This document shows positions 7,447 to 16,272 of a stretch of 64,000 bases of DNA, in pieces. Below the pieces are notes generated by a model, which worked only from the letters and a program-made list of their open reading frames with translations, did not search any database and was not told the origin of the DNA. The position numbers and the translations under genes are program-made. The stretch is taken from positions 398,429 through 462,428 of the forward strand of contig NZ_CP026001.1 in the NCBI RefSeq assembly GCF_003086775.1, given 5' to 3'. The first letter of the stretch is position 1. Every line of letters begins with the position of its first letter. This stretch comes from Stenotrophomonas sp. ZAC14D1_NAIMI4_1. Lineage in GTDB: Bacteria > Pseudomonadota > Gammaproteobacteria > Xanthomonadales > Xanthomonadaceae.

Positions 7447-8874
7447 ATGCAAACTGCTTCCACCATTGCCCGACTGACCCTGCTGGCCGTCGGCGTCGCC
7501 GGTGCGCTGGCCGCCGCCGATGCCAATGCTGCTGCCTTCCAGCTGAAGGAAAACAGCGCCAAGGGCCTGGGCCGTGCGTTCGCCGGCTCCACCTCCGCCG
7601 AAGGCGATGCCTCGGTGGTCGCCACCAACCCGGCCTCGATGCGCCTGCTCGACGGCACCCAGTTCCAGGGTGACGTCAGCGCCATCAGCTTCGGCGCCAA
7701 GTTCCGCGGCGAAGGCCAGTACGGCAACGGCGCCCCGATTTCCGGCGGCAACGGCGGCGACGCCGGCATGATCGCCCCGGTCCCGGCCGCGTACTTCCAC
7801 GTGCCGTTCGGCGAGAAGGACAACATGCATTTCGGTGCATCGCTGACCGTGCCGTTCGGCTTCAAGACCGAATACGACACCGACTGGGTCGGCCGCTACA
7901 ACGGCGTGAAGACCGACCTGAAGGCGATCGACCTGGGCGTCGCGTTCTCCTATGACATCAACCCGTACCTGTCGTTCGGTGTCGGCGTGTTCGCCGAGCG
8001 CCTGAACGTCGACCTGACCAGCGCCGTCGACGCCGGTACCGCCATCAACGCCAGCGCCCAGCAGCGTGCTTCGGCCGCCGTGCTGGCTGCCGGTGGCACC
8101 CCGGCCCAGGCCGCTGCCGCTGCCCGCCAGGCTGCCGCCCAGGCCGCCCAGCTCGGCTTCTCGCCGGGTTCGGCCGATGGCAACCTGCGCATCAAGGGTG
8201 ACGAAGTGTCCGTGGGTTACACCCTGGGCATGACCGTCAGCCCGGTGGAAGGCACCAACATCGCCTTCAGCTACCGCTCGGAAGTCGAGCACAAGATCAC
8301 CGACGGCAAGGCTGACTTCACCATGACCCCGGCTGCCGCCGCGTTCCTGGCACAGGCTGCCCCGGGCACCTTCATCGACAGCAACGGTCGCGCCACCATC
8401 ACCCTGCCGGCCAGCGCCACGGTCAGCGTCAGCCACCGCGTGAACGACCAGTGGAAGATCATGGCCGACGTTTCGCGCACCGCGTGGAGCAAGTTCGACA
8501 AGGTCACCGTCGACTATGACTCCAACCAGCCGGACAGCGTGCTGCCGTTCAACTACCGCGACACCACCTTCGCGTCGATCGGTACCGAGTACCGCCTGAA
8601 CGACCAGCTGACCCTGCGTGGCGGTGTGGCGTATGACCAGACCCCGACCACCGACGCCCACCGTGACGTGCGCGTGCCGGACACCACCCGCAAGTGGCTG
8701 TCGCTGGGCCTGACCTACGCCGCTTCGGAGAAGATGGAGTACAGCGTGGGCTACACCCACCTGTTCACCAAGGACCCGAACATCACCTCGACCTCGGCCA
8801 CCGGCAACACCGTGACCGGCAAGTACAAGGTGTCCGGCGACGTGCTGGCCGCTTCGATGCAGTACAAGTTCTGA
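7447..8874 (+). CDS. fadL: FadL/OmpP1 family outer-membrane long-chain fatty acid channel
   Basis: A 475-residue outer-membrane beta-barrel of the FadL/OmpP1/TodX family, which lets long-chain fatty acids or other hydrophobic molecules cross the outer membrane. The signal peptide is cleaved after about ADANA. The mature N terminus (AAFQLKENSAKGLGRAFAG) has the family hatch-region pattern, and NPASM follows at about residue 60. An Ala/Gln-rich loop lies near residues 195-235. The C terminus ends with alternating residues and terminal Phe (SMQYKF), the barrel-assembly signal. GGAGAGAG precedes the start. Codon use is strongly biased, suggesting high expression. Confidence 0.93.
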   Translation: MQTASTIARLTLLAVGVAGALAAADANAAAFQLKENSAKGLGRAFAGSTSAEGDASVVATNPASMRLLDGTQFQGDVSAISFGAKFRGEGQYGNGAPISGGNGGDAGMIAPVPAAYFHVPFGEKDNMHFGASLTVPFGFKTEYDTDWVGRYNGVKTDLKAIDLGVAFSYDINPYLSFGVGVFAERLNVDLTSAVDAGTAINASAQQRASAAVLAAGGTPAQAAAAARQAAAQAAQLGFSPGSADGNLRIKGDEVSVGYTLGMTVSPVEGTNIAFSYRSEVEHKITDGKADFTMTPAAAAFLAQAAPGTFIDSNGRATITLPASATVSVSHRVNDQWKIMADVSRTAWSKFDKVTVDYDSNQPDSVLPFNYRDTTFASIGTEYRLNDQLTLRGGVAYDQTPTTDAHRDVRVPDTTRKWLSLGLTYAASEKMEYSVGYTHLFTKDPNITSTSATGNTVTGKYKVSGDVLAASMQYKF

Positions 8875-8904
8875 TCCAGGCTCCGGCCTGAAGCAGCACG
8901 AGGG

Positions 8905-8932
8905 AGCCCCGCGCAAGCGGGGCTTTCTTTTT
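8905..8932 (+). terminator. Rho-independent terminator of the FadL gene
   Basis: Eight-base-pair stem AGCCCCGC/GCGGGGCT with a GCAA tetraloop, then TTCTTTTTG. It lies 30 bases after the stop codon. Confidence 0.9.
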
Positions 8933-8944
8933 GTGGGATGAGCC

Positions 8945-8967
8945 ATCCACGCATGGCATGGATCTAC
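8945..8967 (-). repeat. SMAG palindrome (ATCCACGC arm)
   Basis: An inverted copy ending CTAC, with one base changed in the right arm. It precedes the Cys-rich gene. Confidence 0.82.
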
Positions 8968-9012
8968 CGCACAGGCACAATCACGGTGGATGGATTCCTG
9001 CTGGAGGCAACG

Positions 9013-9453
9013 ATGGCGCTCACGCGCAAGGGCAAGTACTGGTACGGCGACGAGGACGGCGACATCGCCGCGGTGATCGGCAACTACAGCAGGGCGGCGG
9101 GCTACCCGGCCACGTTGTTCCGCGCGGCGCTGTGCAGCTGCGGTTCGGCCCGGTTCCATCTGTTTGACGACGAGGTGGAAGGGGTTGCTCGCCGCGACTG
9201 CGTGGCGTGCGGGGAATCGCACCTGATGTTCGACAGCGCAGAGTACCTGGCCGACGCCAATCTGGATGAGCACGTCTGCATGTGCGACAACGCGGCGTTG
9301 TCGATCCACTGCGGCGTGGCGCTGTATGAGGGGACGCAGGACGTCCGCTGGCTCTATATCGGTTGCCGCTGCGCCGACTGCGGGATGGTGGGCGTGTATG
9401 CGGACTGGAAATGCGAGGGCGGGCCGGTGGAAGCCTTCATGGCCCGCGTGTAA
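9013..9453 (+). CDS. Cys-rich protein with several zinc-knuckle-like motifs
   Basis: A 146-residue cytoplasmic protein. The chosen ATG has GGAGG six bases upstream; longer frames would run into the SMAG repeat. Paired cysteines occur as CSCG, CVACG, CMCD and CRCADCG, suggesting two or more zinc sites. There is no signal peptide or membrane segment. I do not recognise a named family; zinc binding is inferred from the Cys spacing. It lies between a terminator and pnuC, flanked on both sides by SMAG palindromes. Confidence 0.75.
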   Translation: MALTRKGKYWYGDEDGDIAAVIGNYSRAAGYPATLFRAALCSCGSARFHLFDDEVEGVARRDCVACGESHLMFDSAEYLADANLDEHVCMCDNAALSIHCGVALYEGTQDVRWLYIGCRCADCGMVGVYADWKCEGGPVEAFMARV

Positions 9454-9458
9454 GGCCC

Positions 9459-9481
9459 ATCCACGCACGGCGTGGATCTAC
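9459..9481 (-). repeat. SMAG palindrome (ATCCACGC arm)
   Basis: An inverted copy ending CTAC, six bases after the stop codon of the Cys-rich gene. Confidence 0.84.
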
Positions 9482-9550
9482 ATGCAGCATTTACGCATGG
9501 CGTGCGCGGAACGGGTACCTGTGCCATCCACGTTCGCCGCGCGGATCAAC

Positions 9551-9556
9551 GACAAT
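9551..9556 (+). promoter_or_regulatory. -10-like hexamer directly before pnuC
   Basis: GACAAT ends six bases before the pnuC ATG, and no Shine-Dalgarno sequence is visible in between. Transcription would begin at about the A of the start codon, giving a leaderless message (inference). Confidence 0.45.
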
Positions 9557-9562
9557 GGCGCC

Positions 9563-10162
9563 ATGAACCTGACCGATCCGAACTTCCAGCTGGAGCTGGC
9601 TGCCAACATTGCCGTCGCCGGCTCGATCCTGCTGGCCGGGCGCAACAACGTGCACACCTGGTGGATGGGCATCGTCGGCTGCGCCCTGTTCGCGGCGGTG
9701 TTCGAGCGTTCGCACCTGTATGCGGACATGGTGCTGCAGTTCTTCTTCATCGCCATCAGCGTGCTGGGCTGGTGGCAGTGGCTGCGCGGCGACCACGGCG
9801 CGCCCCTGCCGATCACCCCGGTGCGCCCGCGGGCGTGGGCCTGGCTGCTGCCGCTGGCGGTGGTGGCCACCGTTGCCTACGGCTGGATGCTGACCCGCCT
9901 CACCCATGCCTACGCGCCCTACATCGATTCGGCGGTGCTGGTGCTGAGCGTGATCGCGCAGATCCTGATGATGCGCCGCAAGCTGGAATCGTGGTGGGTG
10001 TGGCTGCTGGTCAACACCATCGCCGTGCCGCTGTACTACAGCCGCGGCCTGCACCTGACCTCGATCCTCTACATCGGCTTCTGGATCAACGCGCTGGTGG
10101 CGCTGCGCCATTGGCGCAACCTGATGCGTGCCGAGGCCGGGGCGGCCGATGCCGCTGCCTGA
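9563..10162 (+). CDS. pnuC: PnuC-type nicotinamide riboside/NMN transporter
   Basis: A 199-residue inner-membrane transporter of the PnuC family, which takes up nicotinamide riboside by facilitated diffusion. About seven hydrophobic segments are visible, with the family signature region VLGWWQWLRG and a C-terminal WWVWLLVNTIAVPLYYSRGL segment rich in aromatic ligand-contact residues. The next gene overlaps its end by 14 bp and encodes a NadR-like kinase/adenylyltransferase, which would trap the imported vitamin. This is the usual pairing for NAD salvage. Confidence 0.93.
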   Translation: MNLTDPNFQLELAANIAVAGSILLAGRNNVHTWWMGIVGCALFAAVFERSHLYADMVLQFFFIAISVLGWWQWLRGDHGAPLPITPVRPRAWAWLLPLAVVATVAYGWMLTRLTHAYAPYIDSAVLVLSVIAQILMMRRKLESWWVWLLVNTIAVPLYYSRGLHLTSILYIGFWINALVALRHWRNLMRAEAGAADAAA

Positions 10163-11216
10163 GCGCGTCGAGCGGGGGCTGGTGGTGGGCAAGTTCTGTC
10201 CGCTGCACCGCGGCCACGAACGCCTGATCGACTTTGCGGCCTCCCGCTGCCGGGCCTTGCTGGTGATCAGCTGGTCGCAGCCCGGCTTTGCCGGTTACAG
10301 CGCCGCGCGCCGCGAGCGCTGGCTGCGTGCGCGCTTCCCGCAGGCGACGGTTGCGGTGCTGGACGATGCACGCCTGGCGGCGCTCTGCGAACTGCACGGC
10401 CTGCCACCGCGCGTGCTGCCACGGGACGATGACAGCGAGCAGGCGCAGCGCGATTTCACCGCCTGGCTGTGCCTGCACCTGTTCGGTGGGCCGGTGCAGG
10501 CGGTGTTCACCGGCGAGGACTACGGCGATGGCTTCGCGGCTGCGCTGGCCGGGCATTTCAACGCGCCGGTGCAGCACCAGCGGCTGGAGCGCAGCCTCGA
10601 TGTCGGCCAGGCCAGCGGCACCGTGCTGCGCGCCGATCCGCATACGCACCGGCAGAGTCTTTCAGCGGAGGTGTACGCGGCCTACGTGCAGCGCGTGGCG
10701 TTCATCGGCGGCGAGTCCACCGGCAAGACCACGCTGGCGCGCGTGCTGGCCGAACGCATGGGTACGCAGTGGGTGCCCGAGTACGGTCGCACGCTGTGGG
10801 AAGCGCAGGGCGGTGAGCTGCAGGCGCAGGATCTGCTGCGCATTGCCGAGGAGCAGCCCCGGCGTGAGGAGGCGGCCGCGCTGGCGGCGCAGCGCTGGCT
10901 GTTCTGCGATACCACGCCGCTGGTGACCCTGGGCTACAGCGGCTGGATGTTCGGCACGGCCCCGCAGGCGCTGCTGCAGGCGGCGTTGCGGCCCTACGAC
11001 CTGCTGTTCCTGTGTGCGCCGGACATTGCGTTCGACCAGGATGGCACGCGGGTGGGCGAGTCGTTCCGTGCGCAGCAGCATGCATGGTACGTGCGCGAAC
11101 TGCAGGCGCGGGGTGTCGGGTACGTGCTGCTGGAAGGCGATCTGGAAACGCGCATCGCGCGGGTGCAGGACGCGTTGGCCGAGCGCGCGGACCACCGGTT
11201 CAGCGTGGTGGCGTGA
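10149..11216 (+). CDS. nadR: NadR-like bifunctional NMN adenylyltransferase / ribosylnicotinamide kinase
   Basis: A 355-residue enzyme of NAD salvage. The N-terminal nucleotidyltransferase domain has the HxGH motif as HRGH (residues 20-23, in GKFCPLHRGH). The C-terminal kinase domain starts with a Walker A loop GESTGKTT (about 188-195) and has CDTTPLVT. It would phosphorylate nicotinamide riboside and adenylate NMN to NAD. Unlike enterobacterial NadR, there is no N-terminal helix-turn-helix, so a repressor role is not expected. The start overlaps the pnuC stop, implying translational coupling. Confidence 0.92.
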   Translation: MPLPERVERGLVVGKFCPLHRGHERLIDFAASRCRALLVISWSQPGFAGYSAARRERWLRARFPQATVAVLDDARLAALCELHGLPPRVLPRDDDSEQAQRDFTAWLCLHLFGGPVQAVFTGEDYGDGFAAALAGHFNAPVQHQRLERSLDVGQASGTVLRADPHTHRQSLSAEVYAAYVQRVAFIGGESTGKTTLARVLAERMGTQWVPEYGRTLWEAQGGELQAQDLLRIAEEQPRREEAAALAAQRWLFCDTTPLVTLGYSGWMFGTAPQALLQAALRPYDLLFLCAPDIAFDQDGTRVGESFRAQQHAWYVRELQARGVGYVLLEGDLETRIARVQDALAERADHRFSVVA

Positions 11217-11222
11217 TGGCAC

Positions 11223-11250
11223 AAAAAACCCCGCTTTCGCGGGGTTTTTC
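11223..11250. terminator. Bidirectional terminator between nadR and putA
   Basis: Stem AACCCCGC/GCGGGGTT flanked by A and T runs on opposite sides, so it can end transcription from both convergent genes. Confidence 0.88.
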
Positions 11251-11272
11251 GTTTACTGCATGACGCAGGCGA

Positions 11273-14200
11273 TCAGTCGCCCAGGGTCAGCAGCGAGGCG
11301 TTGCCACCGGCAGCGGTGGTGTTCACCGTCACCGTCTTTTCAGTGGCGAAGCGCAGCAGGTAGTGCGGGCCGCCAGCCTTCGGGCCGGTGCCGGACAGGC
11401 CCTGGCCGCCGAACGGCTGCACGCCGACCACCGCACCGATCTGGTTGCGGTTGACGTAGACATTGCCGACATGGACGCCGTTGCTGATGCGATCGACGGT
11501 CTCGTCGATGCGCGAATGCACGCCCAGGGTCAGGCCGTAGCCGGTGGCGTTGATCTGGTCGATCACTGCATCCAGCTGGTCGCCCTTCCAGCGGATGACG
11601 TGCAGCACCGGGCCGAACACTTCCTTCTGCAGCTGGCCCAGGTCCTTCAGTTCATACGCACGCGGTGCGAAGAAGGTGCCGCTGGCCGCTTCAGCCGACA
11701 GTTCGGCGGCGGCGATCAGGCGCGCTTCGCGGTCCATGCGCTCGGCGTGGTCCTGCAGGATCTTCAGCGCATCGGCGTCGATCACCGGACCGACGTCGGT
11801 GGACAGCAGGCCGGGGTTGCCGACCTTCAGTTCCTTCATCGCACCAGCCAGCATGGTCATCACCTTGTCGGCGATGTCGTCCTGCACGAACAGCACGCGC
11901 GCGGCCGAGCAACGCTGGCCGGCGGAGGTGAAGGCCGAACCGATCGCGTCCTTGACCAGCTGTTCCGGCAGCGCCGAGGAGTCGGCGATGAAGGCGTTCT
12001 GGCCGCCGGTCTCGGCGATCAGCACGCCGATGGCGGCGTCACGTGCGGCCATCGCGCGGTTGATCGCACGGGCGGTGTCGGTGGAACCGGTGAAGGCCAC
12101 GCCGGCCACGCGCGGGTCGGCGGTCAGCGCGGCACCGACGGTGGCGCCGTCGCCCGGCAGGAACTGCACCACCTCGGCCGGCACGCCGGCGTCGTGCAGC
12201 AGCTTCACCGCGTAGTAGCCGATCAGGTTGGTCTGTTCGGCCGGCTTGGCGATGACGCTGTTGCCGGCGGCCAGTGCAGCAGCCACCTGGCCCAGGAAGA
12301 TCGCCAGCGGGAAGTTCCACGGGCTGATGCAGACGAACACGCCGCGGCCGTGCAGCTGCAGTTCGTTGGATTCACCGGTCGGGCTGGGCAGCTTCTCGGC
12401 GTGGCTGAACTGCTCGCGCGCCTGCTTGGCGTAGTAGCGCAGGAAATCCACGGCTTCGCGCACTTCGGCGATGCTGTCGGGCAGGCTCTTGCCGGCTTCC
12501 TTCACGCACAGCGCCATGAATTCCGGCATGCGCGCTTCCAGCTGGTCGGCGGCGTGCTCGAGGATGGCGGCGCGACTGGCGGCCGGGGTGCGGTTCCAGG
12601 CCGGCTGTGCGGACACGGCATTGGCCAGGGCCTTCTGCACGGTGGCGGCATCGGCGGCCAGCCACTGACCGACCACCTCGCGGGTGTCGGCCGGGTTGGC
12701 CACCGGCAGCGCAGCGCCGGTTGGGTTGGCACCCGGTACCAGCGGAGCGGCCTGCCAAGGCTTCACAGCCGCGTTGATCTGCTCGGCCAGGGCGCGCAGT
12801 TCGTTGTCGTTGGCGAGGTTGGCGCCCATGGAGTTCTTCCTGTCGTGGTTCTGGCTGCGCAGCAGGTCAACCGGCAGCGGGATCTTCGGGTGGGGGATCG
12901 AGGCGAACGAGGCGACCATCTCGACCGGATCGCGGATCAGGTCGGCGATCGGCACGCGTTCGTCGGTGATGCGGTTGACGAAGCTGGAGTTGGCGCCGTT
13001 TTCCAGCAGGCGGCGCACCAGGTACGGCAGCAGGTCTTCATGCGAACCGACCGGCGCATACACGCGGCAGGGCAGGCCCAGGCGGTCGGCCGGCACCACT
13101 TCGGCGTACAGGTCGTCGCCCATGCCGTGCAGCTTCTGGTGCTCGTACACGCCACCGTTGGCGATGCTGCGCACCGCGGCGATGGTGTGCGCGTTGTGCG
13201 TGGCGAACATCGGGTAGATCGCGTCGGCATGGGTGAACAGGCGCTTGGCGCACGCCAGGTAGGACACGTCGGTGTTCTGCTTGCGGGTGAACACCGGGTA
13301 GCCTGGGTAGCCTTCGATCTGCGCGCGCTTGATCTCGGCATCCCAGTAGGCGCCCTTGACCAGGCGCACCTGCAGGCGGCGACCAGCGCGGCGCGCCATG
13401 TCGGCCAGGTGGTCGATCGTGTACGGGGTGCGCTTCTGGTAGGCCTGCACGACCACGCCGAAGCCATCCCAGCCCGCCAGCGAGGCATCGCCGAACACCT
13501 GTTCGATGATGTCCAGCGACAGTTCCAGGCGGTCGGACTCTTCGGCGTCGACGGTGCAGCCGATGCCGTAGCTCTTGGCCAGCTGTGCCAGTTCCAGCAC
13601 GCCCGGCACCAGGTCGGTCAGCACGCGCTCGCGCTTGGCGTGCTCGTAGCGCGGGTACAGCGCCGACAGCTTGATGGAGATGCCCGGGGCGTTGTTGACG
13701 TCGCCGTCGGGACGGCCGCCGCGTGCCTTGTGATCGCCGCCGATGGCGTGGATCGCACGACGGTAGTCTTCCAGGTAGCGCAGCGCGTCCTTCATGGTCA
13801 GCGCGCCTTCGCCCAGCATGTCGAACGAGTAGCGGTAGCTGGCGTTGTCGCCCTTGTGCGAGCGCGATAGCGCTTCGCTGATGGTGCGGCCCATGACGAA
13901 CTGGTGGCCCATGATCTTCATCGCCTGGCGCACGGCCAGGCGCACCACCGGCTCACCGACGCGGCCGACCAGGCGCTTGAAGGCGCTGGGGGCGTCGGCG
14001 CGGGTGGCGTCGTTCATCTGCACCAGCTTGCCGGTCAGCATCAGGCCCCAGGTGGAGGCGTTGACCAGCACCGAGTCGCTGCCGCCCAGGTGCTTTTCCC
14101 AGTCGGCGTCGGCCAGCTTGTCGCGGATCAGCTTGTCGGCGGTGTCCTGGTCCGGAATGCGCAGCAGCGCCTCGGCCACGCACATCAGCAGCACGCCTTC

Positions 14201-14491
14201 CTCGCTGCCCAGGTCGTACTGGCGCATGAAGGCTTCAATTGCCCCCTGGTCCTTGGCGCGCACGCGCACCCGGCCGACCAGGTCGGCGGCCAGCGCCTGC
14301 ACGCGGGCCTGCTCCTCGGCGGGCAGCCGGGCCTGCGCCAGCAGCTCGCGCACGTGGCTGGCCTCGTCCTTCAACCAGGCATCGGTGATGGCCTGGCGGA
14401 ACGGGTTGGGGGACGCCGGCAGTTCCGGCGACAGCAGCGCGCCCGGACGCGGGGCGTCGTGGGCGGCAGGGGAGGAGGAGGGTGCGTTCAT
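11273..14491 (-). CDS. putA: Bifunctional proline dehydrogenase / P5C dehydrogenase
   Basis: PutA oxidises proline to glutamate in two steps with FAD and NAD. The 1,072-residue protein has the proline dehydrogenase barrel in the N-terminal half (RLVKGAYWDAEIKRAQ, QKLHGMGDDLY, YAPVGSHEDLL and the ENGANSSFVNRI motif) and the aldehyde dehydrogenase domain from about residue 580 (FTGSTDTA, Glu in AETGGQNAF near 825, catalytic Cys in AGQRCSAA near 861). There is no N-terminal ribbon-helix-helix domain, so it is the non-repressor type. A short C-terminal extension ends NASLLTLGD. An in-frame start 39 bp upstream is possible; neither has a strong ribosome-binding site. Confidence 0.96.
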   Translation of the reverse strand: MNAPSSSPAAHDAPRPGALLSPELPASPNPFRQAITDAWLKDEASHVRELLAQARLPAEEQARVQALAADLVGRVRVRAKDQGAIEAFMRQYDLGSEEGVLLMCVAEALLRIPDQDTADKLIRDKLADADWEKHLGGSDSVLVNASTWGLMLTGKLVQMNDATRADAPSAFKRLVGRVGEPVVRLAVRQAMKIMGHQFVMGRTISEALSRSHKGDNASYRYSFDMLGEGALTMKDALRYLEDYRRAIHAIGGDHKARGGRPDGDVNNAPGISIKLSALYPRYEHAKRERVLTDLVPGVLELAQLAKSYGIGCTVDAEESDRLELSLDIIEQVFGDASLAGWDGFGVVVQAYQKRTPYTIDHLADMARRAGRRLQVRLVKGAYWDAEIKRAQIEGYPGYPVFTRKQNTDVSYLACAKRLFTHADAIYPMFATHNAHTIAAVRSIANGGVYEHQKLHGMGDDLYAEVVPADRLGLPCRVYAPVGSHEDLLPYLVRRLLENGANSSFVNRITDERVPIADLIRDPVEMVASFASIPHPKIPLPVDLLRSQNHDRKNSMGANLANDNELRALAEQINAAVKPWQAAPLVPGANPTGAALPVANPADTREVVGQWLAADAATVQKALANAVSAQPAWNRTPAASRAAILEHAADQLEARMPEFMALCVKEAGKSLPDSIAEVREAVDFLRYYAKQAREQFSHAEKLPSPTGESNELQLHGRGVFVCISPWNFPLAIFLGQVAAALAAGNSVIAKPAEQTNLIGYYAVKLLHDAGVPAEVVQFLPGDGATVGAALTADPRVAGVAFTGSTDTARAINRAMAARDAAIGVLIAETGGQNAFIADSSALPEQLVKDAIGSAFTSAGQRCSAARVLFVQDDIADKVMTMLAGAMKELKVGNPGLLSTDVGPVIDADALKILQDHAERMDREARLIAAAELSAEAASGTFFAPRAYELKDLGQLQKEVFGPVLHVIRWKGDQLDAVIDQINATGYGLTLGVHSRIDETVDRISNGVHVGNVYVNRNQIGAVVGVQPFGGQGLSGTGPKAGGPHYLLRFATEKTVTVNTTAAGGNASLLTLGD

Positions 14492-14700
14492 GCCGATCCG
14501 GCCAGTGGAAAACTTGGCGATTTTAATCATTTTTGCGCCCTGCGGAAGTGCCCCGCAGACACCTTTGTAGAGGGCTGATAGCCCCTAGCGGTGGTGGATT
14601 CAGCGTGTTCAGCAAGCTCGACAGGATTTGTGCTGAATTCGTCATTCGCGCCGCCGGGGTCATGCTGTATTGCAACATGGGAAAAAGTGTGAATGGACCC

Positions 14701-14730
14701 TTGCTACCGGTGAGAGGGCGGGGCTACCAT
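14701..14730 (+). promoter_or_regulatory. Putative promoter of the cytochrome oxidase operon
   Basis: TTGCTA (14701-14706) and TACCAT (14725-14730) are separated by 18 bp, 36 bp before the first gene of the operon. The rest of the 235-bp gap back to putA shows no gene. Confidence 0.45.
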
Positions 14731-14765
14731 CGAGACGTTTCCCGCGGCAGGAACGCGGTTGCGAC

Positions 14766-15242
14766 ATGATCGAGGTGCTTCCAGCTCCGGATGGGTCAGG
14801 TACGCAGCTGCGGCTGCGTCCCCCACGGGCGCTCGATGCCCGGCAGTTCATCCTGTTGTTTGCCGTGTTGTCGGGTGCGATGTGGCTGGTCTCCGCCCTC
14901 GGGTGGTTGGCCGGCAATGCATTCGCCCCCCTGTTCGCGCTGCTGTACAGCCTGTTGCTGGCAGCCGCCTTGCGCGCCTTGTGGCGCAGCGGTGAACGGC
15001 AGGAGGAGATCCGGGTCGTGCCGGCGTGCGTGGAGGTCATCCCCGTACCCGGTGGATCGCCGGTGTTCCGGGCCCACCCCCATTGGGTGCGCCTGCTCAC
15101 CGACGACGAGAGGGTCCGGCTGGCATCCAGCGGACGGCAGGTGGAGGTGGGGAGTTTCCTCGCGCCGGCCGAACGCCAGACGCTCGCTGAAATGCTTGAA
15201 GGCTTGCTCGCCGCCAGCGATGGCGGCAACCGACGACGCTAA
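14766..15242 (+). CDS. DUF2244 membrane protein at head of cox operon
   Basis: A 158-residue protein with two adjacent hydrophobic segments (about residues 33-80, with FILLFAVLSGAMWLVSALGW) and a soluble C-terminal beta-rich part. It matches the DUF2244 family, which is often encoded next to cytochrome oxidase genes in proteobacteria. Its role is unknown, but the 11-bp spacing to coxB points to co-expression and a possible assembly function (inference). Confidence 0.8.
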   Translation: MIEVLPAPDGSGTQLRLRPPRALDARQFILLFAVLSGAMWLVSALGWLAGNAFAPLFALLYSLLLAAALRALWRSGERQEEIRVVPACVEVIPVPGGSPVFRAHPHWVRLLTDDERVRLASSGRQVEVGSFLAPAERQTLAEMLEGLLAASDGGNRRR

Positions 15243-15253
15243 GGGTCTAGGCA

Positions 15254-16213
15254 ATGAAGCAAAGCAGCAGGTGGGGCACGAAGTGCGTTGCAGCGGTCGC
15301 CAGCCTGGTGGCCGGGGGACTGGTTCCGGCATGGGCATGGGCGCAGGCCGCCGATCCCAAGCCGTGGCAGCTGAACATGGGCAAGGGGGTGACCCAGACC
15401 TCACGCCTGGCCTGGGAGTCGAACAACCTGTCGTTGATCATCTGCACGGTGATCGGCGTCATCGTGTTCGGGGCGATGGCCTACGCCATCTTCAAGTTCC
15501 GCAAATCCAAGGGCGCGGTGGCCGCCACCTTCAGCCACAACACCAAGGCCGAGGTGATCTGGACGGTGATCCCGGTGATCATCCTGATCGTGATGGCGTG
15601 GCCGGCCACGGCCAACCTGATCAAGATGTACGACACCCGCGATGCCGAGATGACGGTGAAGGTCACCGGCTACCAGTGGATGTGGAAGTACGAATACCTC
15701 GGCGAGAACGTCACCTTCACCAGCCGCCTGGACCGCGAGTCCGACCGCGTGCGGCAGAGTGGCGTGGTGCCCACCCGCGAAAGCCACCCGCATTACCTGC
15801 TGGACGTGGACAACCGCCTGGTGCTTCCGGTGGACACCAAGGTGCGCTTCGTCATCACCTCCGACGACGTGATCCACGCCTGGTGGGTGCCGGCGCTGGG
15901 CTGGAAGCAGGACGCCATCCCCGGCTTCATCAACGAGGCCTGGACCAGCATCGAGCAGCCCGGGGTGTACCGCGGGCAGTGCGCCGAACTGTGCGGCAAG
16001 GACCATGGCTTCATGCCGATCGTGGTCGAGGCCGTGTCCAAGGAAGACTTCAAGCAGTGGCTGGCGCAGCGCAAGCCGGCACCGGCTGCGCCTGCCACGC
16101 CTGCGGCACCGGCCGAACCGGCGGCACCGGCAGGCGAGGCGCCGGCAGCGCCGGCCGCACCGGCGGCGGCCGAAGCCGGCGATACCCCTGCCACCGCAGC
16201 CAGCGGCGCGTGA
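15254..16213 (+). CDS. coxB: Cytochrome c oxidase subunit II
   Basis: The 319-residue copper A subunit, which accepts electrons from cytochrome c. A signal sequence (to about AWAQA) is followed by two transmembrane helices (about residues 58-80 and 97-118) and a periplasmic cupredoxin domain. The CuA motif is intact: Cys243-x3-Cys247-x3-His251 and Met254 (QCAELCGKDHGFM). The Trp-rich electron-entry segment YQWMWKYEY is present. The C-terminal 45 residues are an Ala/Pro/Glu-rich tail and do not contain a CxxCH haem site, so this is not the caa3-type fusion. Confidence 0.96.
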   Translation: MKQSSRWGTKCVAAVASLVAGGLVPAWAWAQAADPKPWQLNMGKGVTQTSRLAWESNNLSLIICTVIGVIVFGAMAYAIFKFRKSKGAVAATFSHNTKAEVIWTVIPVIILIVMAWPATANLIKMYDTRDAEMTVKVTGYQWMWKYEYLGENVTFTSRLDRESDRVRQSGVVPTRESHPHYLLDVDNRLVLPVDTKVRFVITSDDVIHAWWVPALGWKQDAIPGFINEAWTSIEQPGVYRGQCAELCGKDHGFMPIVVEAVSKEDFKQWLAQRKPAPAAPATPAAPAEPAAPAGEAPAAPAAPAAAEAGDTPATAASGA

Positions 16214-16272
16214 TGTAAAGCCCGCGGCCGTTCGCGGCCGTGGCGACAACCGATTCTGAGAGGTGTTTTGCG

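Noticed and set aside
7243..9468. Long reverse-strand frame over the FadL and Cys-rich genes
   Set aside because: Antisense to a well-supported FadL gene; the product has low-complexity Gly/Arg/His composition and spans a terminator.
15254..16213. caa3-type subunit II with fused cytochrome c
   Set aside because: The Ala/Pro-rich tail contains no CxxCH haem-binding motif.
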